DNA of 64,000 nucleotides. Origin: Moheibacter sp035515075. GTDB lineage: Bacteria > Bacteroidota > Bacteroidia > Flavobacteriales > Weeksellaceae. Position numbers and translations under genes: made by a program. The notes under the pieces are model-generated. The model saw nothing but the letters and a program-made list of their open reading frames with translations. It was not told the DNA's origin and did no database searches. Positions within the stretch are counted from its first letter, which is position 1. The number at the start of each line of letters is the position of its first letter. The stretch spans positions 1-64,000 of the forward strand of contig DATJBZ010000031.1 in the NCBI GenBank assembly GCA_035515075.1. The letters run 5' to 3'. Shown piece after piece: positions 16,272 to 24,443 of this stretch.

Positions 16272-16985
16272 ATGATGGATTTAAACAATAAAGTAGTGTA
16301 CATCACGGGTGGCACAAAAGGGATCGGTTTAGGCACCGCAAAGATCTTGTTGGAAGCAGGCATGCGCGTGGCCATTAGCGGACGAAATTTAGACAGCGCC
16401 AAACAAGCAGCAGCCAGTTTGGGCAGTGAAGACCGAATCATCGGTTTGCAATCGGATGTGGCTGTTTTTGCGGACGAAGAAAAAGCGGTAGAACAAATCA
16501 TGGCGCATTTTGGCCAATTGGATGTTGTTTTGGCCAATGCGGGTGTGGGTAATTTCGCGCCGATTGACGAATTGAGTTTGGAAGATTGGAATCAAATGAT
16601 GCGCACCAATTTGGATGGGGTTTTTCATACGTTGAAAGCCAGTGTGGAAGAATTAAAGAAAACTTCAGGTTATTACATTACTTTGGCGAGTTTGGCTGGA
16701 ACCAATTTCTTTGAAAATGGTGCAGGTTACAATGCGACCAAATTTGGTGTGGTAGGCTTTAGTCAAGCGGCGATGTTGGATTTGAGGAAATATGGCATCA
16801 AAGTTTCGACCATCATGCCCGGTTCGGTAGCGACCCATTTCAACAACCATGTGCCGAGCGATCACGACGCCTGGAAAATTCAACCCGAAGACATCGGTCA
16901 ATTGGTGTTGGATTTATTGAAAATGAACCCAAGAACTTTGCCGAGTAAAATTGAAGTGCGTCCTACAAGACCTGATTTGAAATAA
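16272..16985 (+). CDS. Short-chain dehydrogenase/reductase (SDR)
   Basis: 237 residues, the classical SDR length. The Rossmann nucleotide-binding motif VVYITGGTKGIGLG is near residues 8-21, the NAG motif is in VLANAGVGNF near 87-96, and the catalytic Tyr/Lys occur in GYNATKFG near 151-158, preceded by the active-site serine in LASLAG. It oxidises or reduces an alcohol/ketone with NAD(P)H in the cytoplasm; the substrate is unknown. Two ATG codons are adjacent (16272 and 16275) and either could be used; the longer open frame from 16239 overlaps the antiporter and was rejected. Confidence 0.85.
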   Translation: MMDLNNKVVYITGGTKGIGLGTAKILLEAGMRVAISGRNLDSAKQAAASLGSEDRIIGLQSDVAVFADEEKAVEQIMAHFGQLDVVLANAGVGNFAPIDELSLEDWNQMMRTNLDGVFHTLKASVEELKKTSGYYITLASLAGTNFFENGAGYNATKFGVVGFSQAAMLDLRKYGIKVSTIMPGSVATHFNNHVPSDHDAWKIQPEDIGQLVLDLLKMNPRTLPSKIEVRPTRPDLK

Positions 16986-17004
16986 GTTTAACCAAAAATA
17001 GCCA

Positions 17005-17051
17005 TGAACGCAATTCTCAGCGCATATTCTAAATGCTTGGTTTTGCGTTCA
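17005..17051. promoter_or_regulatory. Inverted repeat in front of serS
   Basis: Nine-base perfect arms TGAACGCAA (17005-17013) and TTGCGTTCA (17043-17051) separated by 29 bases. The right arm contains the TTG of the serS promoter. It lacks a clear T run, so it is not a standard terminator for the SDR gene; it may be a weak terminator or an operator. Confidence 0.4.
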
Positions 17052-17071
17052 CAATTTTAACCTTAAATTTG
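17043..17071 (+). promoter_or_regulatory. Bacteroidota-type promoter of serS
   Basis: TTG (17043-17045), 18 nt, TAAATTTG (17064-17071), 16 nt before the ATG. Full consensus match. Confidence 0.7.
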
Positions 17072-17087
17072 CCAAAAATAAAACAAC

Positions 17088-18353
17088 ATGTTAGTCGTAA
17101 CTGCCATTCAAGAAAACAAAGAAAAAGTTCTGGAAGGACTGAAAAAAAGAAATTTCCAAGACCTGGGAATCATTGATGAAGTCATCCACACGGATGAACT
17201 TCGTAGAAAAACCCAATTTGAATTGGACCAACTTTTAGCAGAAGCCAATAAGCTTTCGAAAGAAATTGGTCAATTGTTCAAAGAAGGAAAAGCTGATGAA
17301 GCCAATGCGTTGAAAGAAAAAACTTCCGAACAAAAATCGAGTATCAAAGAATTGCAGGATTTGTTGAATACCTACGAATCGACTTTGAAACATTTGTTGT
17401 ACCAAATTCCCAACATTCCCAACGAAAAAGTAGTCGCTGGAAAAACAGCTGAGGACAATGAAATCGTTTTCAAACAAGGCGATGACAGTCCAAAAGTCGG
17501 AGCTTTTCCCCATTGGGAATTGGCCAAAAAACACCAATTGATCGATTTTGAATTGGGCGTGAAAATCACTGGTGCAGGATTTCCTGTTTATCTAGGAAAA
17601 GGCGCAAGATTGCAACGTGCTTTGATTCAATTTTTCTTGGACCGCAATACTGACGCGGGTTATACAGAAATCATTCCGCCTTTTGTCGTGAATGAAGCTT
17701 CAGGAATTGGTACAGGACAATTGCCCGACAAAGAAGGACAAATGTACTACATCAACGAAGACAATTTGTATTTGATTCCGACTTCTGAGGTGCCGGTAAC
17801 GAATATTTACCGCGATGAATTGTTGGAGGAAAGTCAATTGCCCATCAAAATGACCGCTTATTCGCCATGTTTCAGAAGAGAAGCTGGAAGTTATGGAAAA
17901 GATGTGCGCGGATTGAACCGTTTGCATCAATTTGAAAAAGTAGAAATCGTTCGCATCGAAAAGCCAGAAGACTCTTACCAAGTGTTGGAAGAAATGGTGG
18001 AGCATGTGAAAGGCTTGTTGGAAGACTTGGAATTGCCGTTCAGAATTTTGAGATTGTGTGGTGGCGATACCGGCTTTGCCTCCGCTATGACCTATGATTT
18101 TGAAGTTTTCTCAGCGGCACAAGAAAAATGGTTGGAAGTCAGCTCTGTCTCAAACTTTGAATCTTTCCAAGCCAATCGTTTGAAGTTGCGTTACAAAAAA
18201 GATGGCAAAAACGAATTGTGCCATACCTTGAACGGAAGTGCTTTGGCTTTGCCGAGAATTTTAGCAGCCTTGTTGGAAAACCACCAAACCGCAGAAGGCA
18301 ACATCAGAATTCCAGAAAAATTAAGAAGTTATACTGGTTTTGATATGATTTGA
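17088..18353 (+). CDS. serS: Seryl-tRNA synthetase
   Basis: 421 residues. An N-terminal long antiparallel coiled coil (about 30-105) that holds the tRNA-Ser extra arm is followed by the class II catalytic core: motif 2 FRREAGSYGKDVRGLNRLHQ near 263-282 and motif 3 NGSALALPRILAALLENHQ near 384-402. It charges tRNA-Ser (and tRNA-Sec where present) with serine in the cytoplasm. It has a strong own promoter (17043-17071) and terminator (18376-18416), so it is probably monocistronic. Confidence 0.97.
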   Translation: MLVVTAIQENKEKVLEGLKKRNFQDLGIIDEVIHTDELRRKTQFELDQLLAEANKLSKEIGQLFKEGKADEANALKEKTSEQKSSIKELQDLLNTYESTLKHLLYQIPNIPNEKVVAGKTAEDNEIVFKQGDDSPKVGAFPHWELAKKHQLIDFELGVKITGAGFPVYLGKGARLQRALIQFFLDRNTDAGYTEIIPPFVVNEASGIGTGQLPDKEGQMYYINEDNLYLIPTSEVPVTNIYRDELLEESQLPIKMTAYSPCFRREAGSYGKDVRGLNRLHQFEKVEIVRIEKPEDSYQVLEEMVEHVKGLLEDLELPFRILRLCGGDTGFASAMTYDFEVFSAAQEKWLEVSSVSNFESFQANRLKLRYKKDGKNELCHTLNGSALALPRILAALLENHQTAEGNIRIPEKLRSYTGFDMI

Positions 18354-18375
18354 AACTTGTGAAGCATTATGATAA

Positions 18376-18416
18376 AAAAAAAACGCCGATGAAAATTCAT
18401 CGGCGTTTTTTTTATT
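18376..18416 (+). terminator. Terminator of serS
   Basis: Long stem AAAAACGCCGATGAA / TTCATCGGCGTTTTT with a short AA-rich loop and trailing T run. Confidence 0.9.
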
Positions 18417-18419
18417 ATG

Positions 18420-18441
18420 TGGCTTCGACAAGCTCAGCCAC
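18420..18441. repeat. REP-like palindromic sequence
   Basis: The sequence GGCTTCGACAAGCTCAGCC is an imperfect palindrome with GGCT/AGCC ends. The same motif is, to my knowledge, a common dispersed intergenic repeat in bacterial genomes. Only one copy is in this window, between two converging terminators. Confidence 0.4.
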
Positions 18442-18481
18442 CGATGTTTGGACGGCAACGAAGTTCAATCCAACAATCCAC

Positions 18482-18517
18482 AAAAAAACCGTCTCAATGC
18501 AACATCAAGACGGTGTT
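18482..18517 (-). terminator. Terminator of the FKBP gene
   Basis: On the minus strand stem ACCGTCT / AGACGGT with a 13-base loop followed by seven T, just past the stop at 18538. Confidence 0.8.
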
Positions 18518-18537
18518 TGATTTTATTCCAATAGAAA

Positions 18538-19368
18538 TTACTCTACGCTGACCAATTCAACTTCAAATTCCAAAACAGCATTCGGCTCGATCGATCCGTC
18601 TGGTGTTCCGTATTCTCCATAGCCCAATTCACTTGGAATATAAAGTTTGTATTTGGATCCAGGCGTCATCAACTGCAAACCTTCTTGCCATCCTTTGATC
18701 ACGTTCATCAAAGGGAATTTGATTGCGCCATCTTTGGATTCATCAAACACTTTTCCATCAATGGTTTTCCCAACATAAAGCACTTCAACCACACTGGTTT
18801 CTGTCGGTTTTTCACCGCTTCCTTCTTTGATTACTTCGTACAATAGCCCACTTTCAGTCGCTTGCACCTTGCTGTCTTTTTGTTTGTTGGCCAAAAACTC
18901 TTTGCCTTTGTTGATGTTCTCATCTTGCAATTTCGCCATGTTTCCTTGCAAATAATCGTTGATGATGTCGTTGATCATGGTTTTGTCCACCAAAGTTTCT
19001 TTGCCATTCAACACATCCATCAATCCTTGTGCAACAAAGCGCTCTTCCACTTTTCCTTCCAACTTTTGGGTTTTGATGAAATTGTGGATCGACATACCGA
19101 TGTTTTGTCCAACTGCATAAGAATCTCTTACTTTGCTGTCCATTTTGATGAAATCGTTCAGCCCTTTTTCAATTTCTTTATAGTTCAAACTATCTTCTTG
19201 CATCGATTTTGACATTTGAACCACTTGTTCACCGATGTTCATTCCATAGGCATAACCCACTTTTTGTTCATCATTTTCCAAGGTAGAAACGCTTGCAACA
19301 CTGCTTCCCTTTTCGCTACATGAAGCAATCAAAGCTGCGAAAATGATGGTTGTGATAATTTTTTTCAT
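18538..19368 (-). CDS. FKBP-type peptidyl-prolyl cis-trans isomerase, lipoprotein (FkpA/Mip-like)
   Basis: 276 residues. A lipoprotein signal ends at Cys17 (FAALIASC). Residues about 30-150 form the helical FKBP_N dimerisation region (QKVGYAYGMNIGEQV, later YAVGQNIGMS). The FKBP catalytic domain occupies about 180-275, with VEVLYVGKTIDGKVFDES, the FPLMNVIKGWQEGLQLM segment and IPSELGYGEYG, all classic FKBP fold elements. It catalyses proline isomerisation during folding of exported proteins, probably in the periplasm. Monocistronic with a terminator at 18482-18517. The 194 bases upstream are AT-rich without a clear consensus promoter. Confidence 0.9.
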   Translation of the reverse strand: MKKIITTIIFAALIASCSEKGSSVASVSTLENDEQKVGYAYGMNIGEQVVQMSKSMQEDSLNYKEIEKGLNDFIKMDSKVRDSYAVGQNIGMSIHNFIKTQKLEGKVEERFVAQGLMDVLNGKETLVDKTMINDIINDYLQGNMAKLQDENINKGKEFLANKQKDSKVQATESGLLYEVIKEGSGEKPTETSVVEVLYVGKTIDGKVFDESKDGAIKFPLMNVIKGWQEGLQLMTPGSKYKLYIPSELGYGEYGTPDGSIEPNAVLEFEVELVSVE

Positions 19369-19574
19369 TCGTATAAATTTTAACGCAAGTTTACGAATAT
19401 ATTTATAAAGTAAAGACTCTTTAAATTTTATAGTTTGAATTTTTATAGCAATTCTTAGAACAGTTTAAATATTTGAGCCCGAGAATTGAACGATTAAATC
19501 AAAATCGCCAAAAATAATATGAACTGAAAAGAACTTGTCCTCTTAATCGTGTTTCATTAGAATTGAAACAGCCG

Positions 19575-21307
19575 TCAATCCTCGGAATTATAGTCCAAAC
19601 CAAATTCTTGCTTCATTTTCAAGAGCAAAGGATTTTTTTCTGCCAATTGTTGGAACACATCGGCCTTGGTGATGATGAATTTCACTTCCTTGTCTTCTTT
19701 GATTTCTACCTGAAAATCAATCGCATAATTGTTCAATTGCTCTCTGAAAAAATGCATCAATCGCGTTCTCTGGCTGTTGAACTCTGCTTCCAAAGAGCCT
19801 GAATTGAATTCAAAATGAATGACAAAACCAGGTTTCAAACCAATTTTTCCACTTTGTAAAGCATTGAAAGAAGGGATTTGATTTTCGGATTGCAATATTT
19901 GGAGAAATGCTTCCCAGTGTTGTTTCAATTGATCCAAAGTAAATGCATCCTTGGGTTTTCCACTCAAATCTTCCAAAACCACTTTTTCCTCTTCGACTTT
20001 GTCAAACAATTTGGACAAATCGAAACTTCTGGAAACCTTGGCCTTCACAGGTTTCTCGGCTCTCATCATTTTTGGAGCTGCTTCTTTTTGAGGAATTTCA
20101 GTCGGTTTTTCGACAACTGCTTCTGCTGGTTTTTCTGAAATAACTTGATCAGACTTTTCCCCAGGTTTTTGCACAGGAACAGAAGTTTTCACTACTTTCC
20201 CATCCCATTGCAACGGAGGAATTATTCTAAACTTTTTTTTTTAGCTGGAGAATCGGCGGTCAACGAAGCGATTTGCATCAAGGCTATTTCAATGGTCAAA
20301 CGTGCATTTTTACTCGTTTTATAATGAATGTCAGCATGGTTGCATATTTCAATGGCTTCCGTTAAGAAGGTAAAATCACACGCTTGGGCTTGTGCCAAAT
20401 ATTTTTCTTTGGTTTTTTCTCCCACTTCCAAAAGACCGATGGTTTGTGGCATTTTCGCCACCATCAAATCCCTGAAATGACTGCCCAATCCATTGATAAA
20501 AATATGGCCATCAAAACCTTTGTTCAAAATTTCATTGAATTGCAACAACAATTCTGGAATCTCATTCTTTAACGCAGCTTCGGTAATTTTGAAAAAATAT
20601 TCATAATCCAACACATTCAGGTTTTCGGCTACTTTCTCAAAAGTCAAATTTCGAGAAGTAAAAGTCACCATACGGTCAAAGGTAGACAAGGCATCCCGTA
20701 AAGCGCCATCAGCTTTTTGTGCAATCAAATGCAAAGCATCGGCTTCATAAGCAATGCCTTCTTTATCGGCAATGGACGTCAAATGCGCTTGAATGTCTTG
20801 AATGGAAATTCGTTTGAAATCATAAATCTGACAACGCGACAAAATCGTTGGAATGATTTTGTGTTTCTCGGTCGTAGCCAAAATGAAAATTGCGTGCGCT
20901 GGTGGTTCTTCCAAAGTTTTCAAAAAAGCATTGAAAGCCGCTGTGGACAACATGTGTACCTCATCGATGATGTACACTTTGTATTTCCCTACTTGGGGTG
21001 CAAAACGCACTTGATCGATCAAATTTCGGATGTCGTCCACTGAGTTATTGGACGCCGCATCGAGTTCAAAAATATTGAAAGCGAAATCTTCGTCCTCACC
21101 ACCTCCTGCTTCTTCATTGATTTTTCTCGAAAGAATTCTGGCGCAAGTGGTTTTCCCTACGCCTCTTGGCCCGCAAAAAAGCAAGGCTTGTGCGAGTTGA
21201 TTGGAAGCAATCGCTTGTTCCAAAGTAGCTGTAATGGCGGACTGTCCCACAACATCTTCAAATTGAAGGGGGCGATATTTTCTGGCGGATACGACGAAAT
21301 TTTGCAT
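19575..21307 (-). CDS. dnaX: DNA polymerase III gamma/tau subunit, tau made by -1 slippage in an A10 tract
   Basis: The first frame (21307 down to 20222) encodes 361 residues: clamp-loader AAA+ domain with Walker A CGPRGVGKTT at 45-54, Walker B IIDEVHM, sensor-1 region FILATTEKHKIIPTILSRCQ and the following lid and collar helices. It ends shortly after the A10 run (20233-20242 on the plus strand) as AKKKSLE and stop; this is the gamma form. Shifting -1 on the A run continues KFRIIPPLQWDGK into the frame ending at 19575, giving tau of about 577 residues with a proline/glutamate-rich linker and a C-terminal domain (about 470-577). The zinc-binding cysteine cluster known from E. coli DnaX is absent between Walker A and FNIFELDAASNN. 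It loads the sliding clamp during replication. A sequencing error in the homopolymer is the alternative. Confidence 0.88.
20225..20245 (-). promoter_or_regulatory. dnaX slippage site (A10)
   Basis: On the minus strand GCT, ten A, then GTTTAGAATAA. The zero frame reaches TAA three codons after the tract; the -1 frame stays open to 19575. Ten A resemble the A9 transcriptional slippage site of Thermus dnaX, and the tract also contains the A-AAA-AAG heptamer used by E. coli. Confidence 0.7.
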
Positions 21308-21372
21308 AAGTCTGACAAAGTTAACTGAATTTTTAGGATAGAGAAATCTATCATTTTATTTTTGATGAAAAT

Positions 21373-21406
21373 TTGGGCCAAGATTTTTGTGGATTTTGTA
21401 GCTTTG
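21373..21406 (+). promoter_or_regulatory. Promoter of the anchored hypothetical gene, near-leaderless
   Basis: TTG (21373-21375), 23 nt, TAGCTTTG (21399-21406), only four bases before the ATG at 21411, so transcription would begin at or next to the start codon. Confidence 0.5.
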
Positions 21407-21410
21407 TGCC

Positions 21411-21965
21411 ATGAAGAAAAATCCAAGTTTATTAGGACTCTTGATCACCTTGGGCATCGCCATCGTATGCTACATTGTTTATTTGGTTTTTTTAGACAAA
21501 AAAGACAGCTATTTGATCACCAATCCTACGGATGACTATTTGGACCTCACCATCGATGAACAAGCTTACAGATTAGCGCCCAATCAAATGACGGCAGTCC
21601 AATTAAAAGGAGGGGAACACCGTTTGCGTTTTGAACGCGCTGGAGAAAGCGTGGACACGATTTTCAAGATCACGCGCTACAATGCGATCATCAATCCTAC
21701 GCGGGCAGATTATTATGTGTTCGTTCGGCCATATGGTCCAAAAAGAAATGTCGATTCGTTGTTTTCACACCAAACATTGACCATCGGTGAGAAAGTGTAT
21801 TATGGCAACATCACCCATTACAACGACTTGTACATCCAGGATTTTTATTACAATTTGGACCAAAAGTATCCCAAAGTCTTTTTGAACAAAGGAGAAGAAA
21901 CTGATTTGTCAAAAATCTTTACCGAAGACGATTTCAAACAGTTTTACTTTGAGAATTATGAATAG
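21411..21965 (+). CDS. Membrane-anchored protein of unknown function
   Basis: 184 residues. One N-terminal membrane segment (LLGLLITLGIAIVCYIVYLV, about 7-26) with a lysine before it suggests an inner-membrane anchor with the remainder in the periplasm. That part has beta-rich stretches (YLDLTIDEQAYRLAPNQMTA, then KGGEHRLRFERAGE) that look like a small beta-sandwich, followed by an acidic tail (LSKIFTEDDFKQFYFENYE). I do not recognise the family. It sits 27 bases upstream of ubiE/menG on the same strand, but ubiE has its own -7 element. No enzyme motif is visible. Confidence 0.65.
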   Translation: MKKNPSLLGLLITLGIAIVCYIVYLVFLDKKDSYLITNPTDDYLDLTIDEQAYRLAPNQMTAVQLKGGEHRLRFERAGESVDTIFKITRYNAIINPTRADYYVFVRPYGPKRNVDSLFSHQTLTIGEKVYYGNITHYNDLYIQDFYYNLDQKYPKVFLNKGEETDLSKIFTEDDFKQFYFENYE

Positions 21966-21977
21966 GTCAAAATCAAT

Positions 21978-21985
21978 TACCTTTG
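21978..21985 (+). promoter_or_regulatory. Promoter -7 element directly before ubiE/menG
   Basis: TACCTTTG matches TAnnTTTG and ends seven bases before the ATG at 21993, implying an almost leaderless mRNA. A TTG at 21949-21951 is 26 nt upstream, slightly too far. Confidence 0.4.
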
Positions 21986-21992
21986 CAATCTT

Positions 21993-22718
21993 ATGAGTAC
22001 AGTAAAACCTTATTCCGATTCGGATTTAAGCAAAAAAGAGCAAGTTGAACAGATGTTTGACAATATTTCGGAAAAATACGATTTGTTGAACCGTATTTTG
22101 TCCATGGGCATCGATGTGCAATGGCGAAAAAAAGTAGTGAAATCTGTTCAACGATCAAAACCACAACGCATTTTGGACATTGCGACAGGAACAGGAGATT
22201 TGGCGATTCAGATGGCGAAAGCCACCGATGCAAAAATCACTGGATTTGACCTTTCTGCAGGTATGTTGGAAGTGGGTAAAAAGAAAATTGCCAAAGAAAA
22301 CTTGAGTGAACGCATTGAAATGATCCAAGGAGATGCCGAAAAGATGCCTTTTGACAACGATGTTTTTGATGTCATTACCGTGGCCTTTGGTGTGCGAAAC
22401 TTTGAACACTTGAATGTTGGTTTGGCAGAAATTCATCGGGTATTGAAACCCGGTGGGAAATTCATCATTTTGGAATTTTCTCAACCAGAAGCCTTCCCAA
22501 TGAAACAATTGTATGCTTTTTATTCCAAACAAATTTTACCCCGAATTGGCAAAAAAATATCCAAAGACCAAAGCGCTTATACCTACCTACCTGACTCTGT
22601 GAAAGCCTTTCCGTATGGAAAAGAGATGATCGGAATTTTAAAAAACGCAAAATTTACGCAATCTTCCAATAAAAAACTTACTTTTGGAATTGCAAGCATT
22701 TACGAAAGCTCAAAATAA
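21993..22718 (+). CDS. menG: Demethylmenaquinone / 2-methoxy-6-polyprenyl-benzoquinol methyltransferase
   Basis: 241 residues of the UbiE/MenG family. The SAM-binding motif I ILDIATGTGDLAIQMAKA lies near 54-71, followed by ITGFDLSAGMLEVGKKK near 77-93, DAEKMPFDNDVFDVITVAFG near 112-131 and the family signature RVLKPGGKFIILEFS near 149-163. It transfers a methyl group from SAM to demethylmenaquinone in the last step of menaquinone synthesis; menaquinone is expected in this phylum, so the MenG role is favoured. The next gene, porT, starts 30 bases downstream on the same strand, a gene pair I recall from other flavobacteria. Confidence 0.93.
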   Translation: MSTVKPYSDSDLSKKEQVEQMFDNISEKYDLLNRILSMGIDVQWRKKVVKSVQRSKPQRILDIATGTGDLAIQMAKATDAKITGFDLSAGMLEVGKKKIAKENLSERIEMIQGDAEKMPFDNDVFDVITVAFGVRNFEHLNVGLAEIHRVLKPGGKFIILEFSQPEAFPMKQLYAFYSKQILPRIGKKISKDQSAYTYLPDSVKAFPYGKEMIGILKNAKFTQSSNKKLTFGIASIYESSK

Positions 22719-22748
22719 ATCTAACAATATTTCGTTAAGGAGAGGTAT

Positions 22749-23465
22749 ATGAAAAAAATATTAGCAATCATACTGTTTTCGGTGGCCGTTACTTCATTCG
22801 CTCAGTTTCGTCCCAATACGGATAAAACTTGGCACAGAGAGGAATTTGATGACCGGTCCTTCAGCTGGGGATATTTTTTGGGTACAAACATGATGTTGTT
22901 CAAAGTAACGCCTGATGAAGAAGGACTGAACGAACAAGGCATGATTTACCTCCGACAAAAAAACAAAATGGGCTTTTCCGTTGGTTTGATGGCACGAATG
23001 AAATTGAATGAAAACATGGATCTCAAATTGGAGCCGGGTGTGCATTTCACTGAGCGAGAATTGTACTTTGGCAACATCCAAAACAGTACAGACAGTGTAC
23101 GCCAAGTAAAATCCACCTATGTTGACATTCCGTTGTTGGTCAAAATCCACGGCGACCGCTGGGTCAACACCCGACCTTATGTACAAGGAGGTTTGGGTTA
23201 CATGATCAATTTGCAATCCAACGAAAAGAAGGAAGAAGACAACAAGGAAGATGTATTTCGCATGAAAACACACAACTTCAACTGGCAAGTAGAATTGGGC
23301 GTAGAATTGTACTTCAGCAAGTTCAAATTGACTCCCTCACTCAAAGGAATTTTCATGTTCAACAATGAGTTGGTACAAGATAAACCCGATACCGGACCTT
23401 ATTGGGCGGGTTCTTTGAAAGGGCTTTCTACACGAGGCGTCTTCTTTTCTTTGAAATTTGAATAA
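22749..23465 (+). CDS. porT: PorT-family outer-membrane protein, T9SS/gliding component
   Basis: 238 residues with a signal peptide (MKKILAIILFSVAVTSFAQ). The mature protein has PorT character: FRPNTDKTWHREEFDDRSFS at its start, SFSWGYFLGTNMMLFKV, then successive amphipathic strands (VDIPLLVKIHGDRWVNTRPY, GGLGYMINL) and a terminal strand GVFFSLKFE. PorT is needed for type IX secretion in Porphyromonas and for gliding/secretion in flavobacteria, and acts at the envelope. Placement behind menG supports PorT rather than a generic barrel. The T9SS cargo protein at 55370-56956 would use this pathway. Confidence 0.8.
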   Translation: MKKILAIILFSVAVTSFAQFRPNTDKTWHREEFDDRSFSWGYFLGTNMMLFKVTPDEEGLNEQGMIYLRQKNKMGFSVGLMARMKLNENMDLKLEPGVHFTERELYFGNIQNSTDSVRQVKSTYVDIPLLVKIHGDRWVNTRPYVQGGLGYMINLQSNEKKEEDNKEDVFRMKTHNFNWQVELGVELYFSKFKLTPSLKGIFMFNNELVQDKPDTGPYWAGSLKGLSTRGVFFSLKFE

Positions 23466-23490
23466 ATTTTCTTTGGAATTTACAATAGAC

Positions 23491-23526
23491 AAAAGTCATT
23501 TCGATCATTGGAATGACTTTTTTTGT
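23491..23526 (+). terminator. Terminator behind porT
   Basis: Stem AAAAGTCATT / AATGACTTTT with an 11-base loop and T run. Confidence 0.8.
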
Positions 23527-23555
23527 TGCCAATCTAAAATTTCAACCCAAAAAAA

Positions 23556-24443
23556 CTATTGATTTCTTGGATGAAACTTCAAAATCGTTTCACGCAAGGC
23601 GCTGTCATCCAAATGCATGTAAATTTCTGTCGTGCTGATGCTTTCATGCCCCAACATCATTTGTATCGAACGCAAATCGGCACCGTTTTTCAACAAATGC
23701 GTTGCGAAAGAATGCCGAAAACTATGCGGACTGATTTTTTTAGCAATGCCTGCTTTTTCTGCTAGTTTTTGGATGATTAAAAAGATCATTACCCGCGTCA
23801 AGCTTTTTCCACGGCGATTCAAAAACAAATGATCTTCAAATCCTGGCTGAATGCTTTGGTGCACGCGGACTTCATCGCGGTAAATTCGAATGTATTTCAT
23901 CGTGAGCTCCGAAATCGGCACCAAACGCTCTTTGTTTCCTTTGCCCAACACCCGAATGAACTGCTGGTCAAAAAACAAATCAGACAAACGCAAATTCACC
24001 AATTCTGACACCCGCAAACCACAACCGTACAAAGTTTCTATGATCGCACGGTTTCGTTCGCCTTCTGTTTGTCCCAAATCGATTTGCGCCACCAACTGGT
24101 TGATTTCGTCTTCAGACAAAACATCGGGCAATTTCCTACCCAAATTGGGCGTTTCCAACAACTCCGCTGGATTGTCTTCTCGCCACTCTTCCAAAACCAA
24201 ATAGTTAAAAAAGCTTTTCACCGAAGAAATCAAACGCGCTTGACTCCGGGCAGAATAATCTCCTTTGGCATAATCGTACAAAAAGGATTCGATATCTGTC
24301 GCAGCAATCGTCAAAGGCAATTCATCGGTGAAATTTTGTAATTTTCTCAAATCGCTCAAATAAGCAATAACGGTATGTTGAGAAAGGTTTTTCTCCAAAA
24401 TCAAATGGGCTTTGTAATCCGATAAGGCCGCTTTCCAGTCCAT
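23556..24443 (-). CDS. xerD: Tyrosine recombinase XerC/XerD
   Basis: 295 residues. N-terminal SAM-like core-binding domain at about 1-88, catalytic domain at about 105-285. All six catalytic positions are recognisable: Arg144 in GCGLRVSEL, Lys168 in LGKGNKERL, His240 and Arg243 in SPHSFRHSFATHLL, His266 in LGHESIS and Tyr275 in TTEIYMHL. It resolves chromosome dimers at dif; whether it is XerC or XerD cannot be settled here. It directly abuts ctpA, at the end of the mre-led gene run. It is a housekeeping recombinase, not evidence for a nearby integrative element. Confidence 0.9.
   Translation of the reverse strand: MDWKAALSDYKAHLILEKNLSQHTVIAYLSDLRKLQNFTDELPLTIAATDIESFLYDYAKGDYSARSQARLISSVKSFFNYLVLEEWREDNPAELLETPNLGRKLPDVLSEDEINQLVAQIDLGQTEGERNRAIIETLYGCGLRVSELVNLRLSDLFFDQQFIRVLGKGNKERLVPISELTMKYIRIYRDEVRVHQSIQPGFEDHLFLNRRGKSLTRVMIFLIIQKLAEKAGIAKKISPHSFRHSFATHLLKNGADLRSIQMMLGHESISTTEIYMHLDDSALRETILKFHPRNQ

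Noticed and set aside
19575..20213. A separate gene beginning with TTG at 20213
   Set aside because: Its sequence reads as the tau C-terminal part of DnaX; with the A10 slip it joins the upstream frame, so it is not a separate gene.
23556..24443. Xer recombinase as integrase of a mobile element
   Set aside because: It sits inside the conserved mre-led gene run with no att-like repeats, cargo or composition shift, so it is the housekeeping dimer-resolution enzyme.
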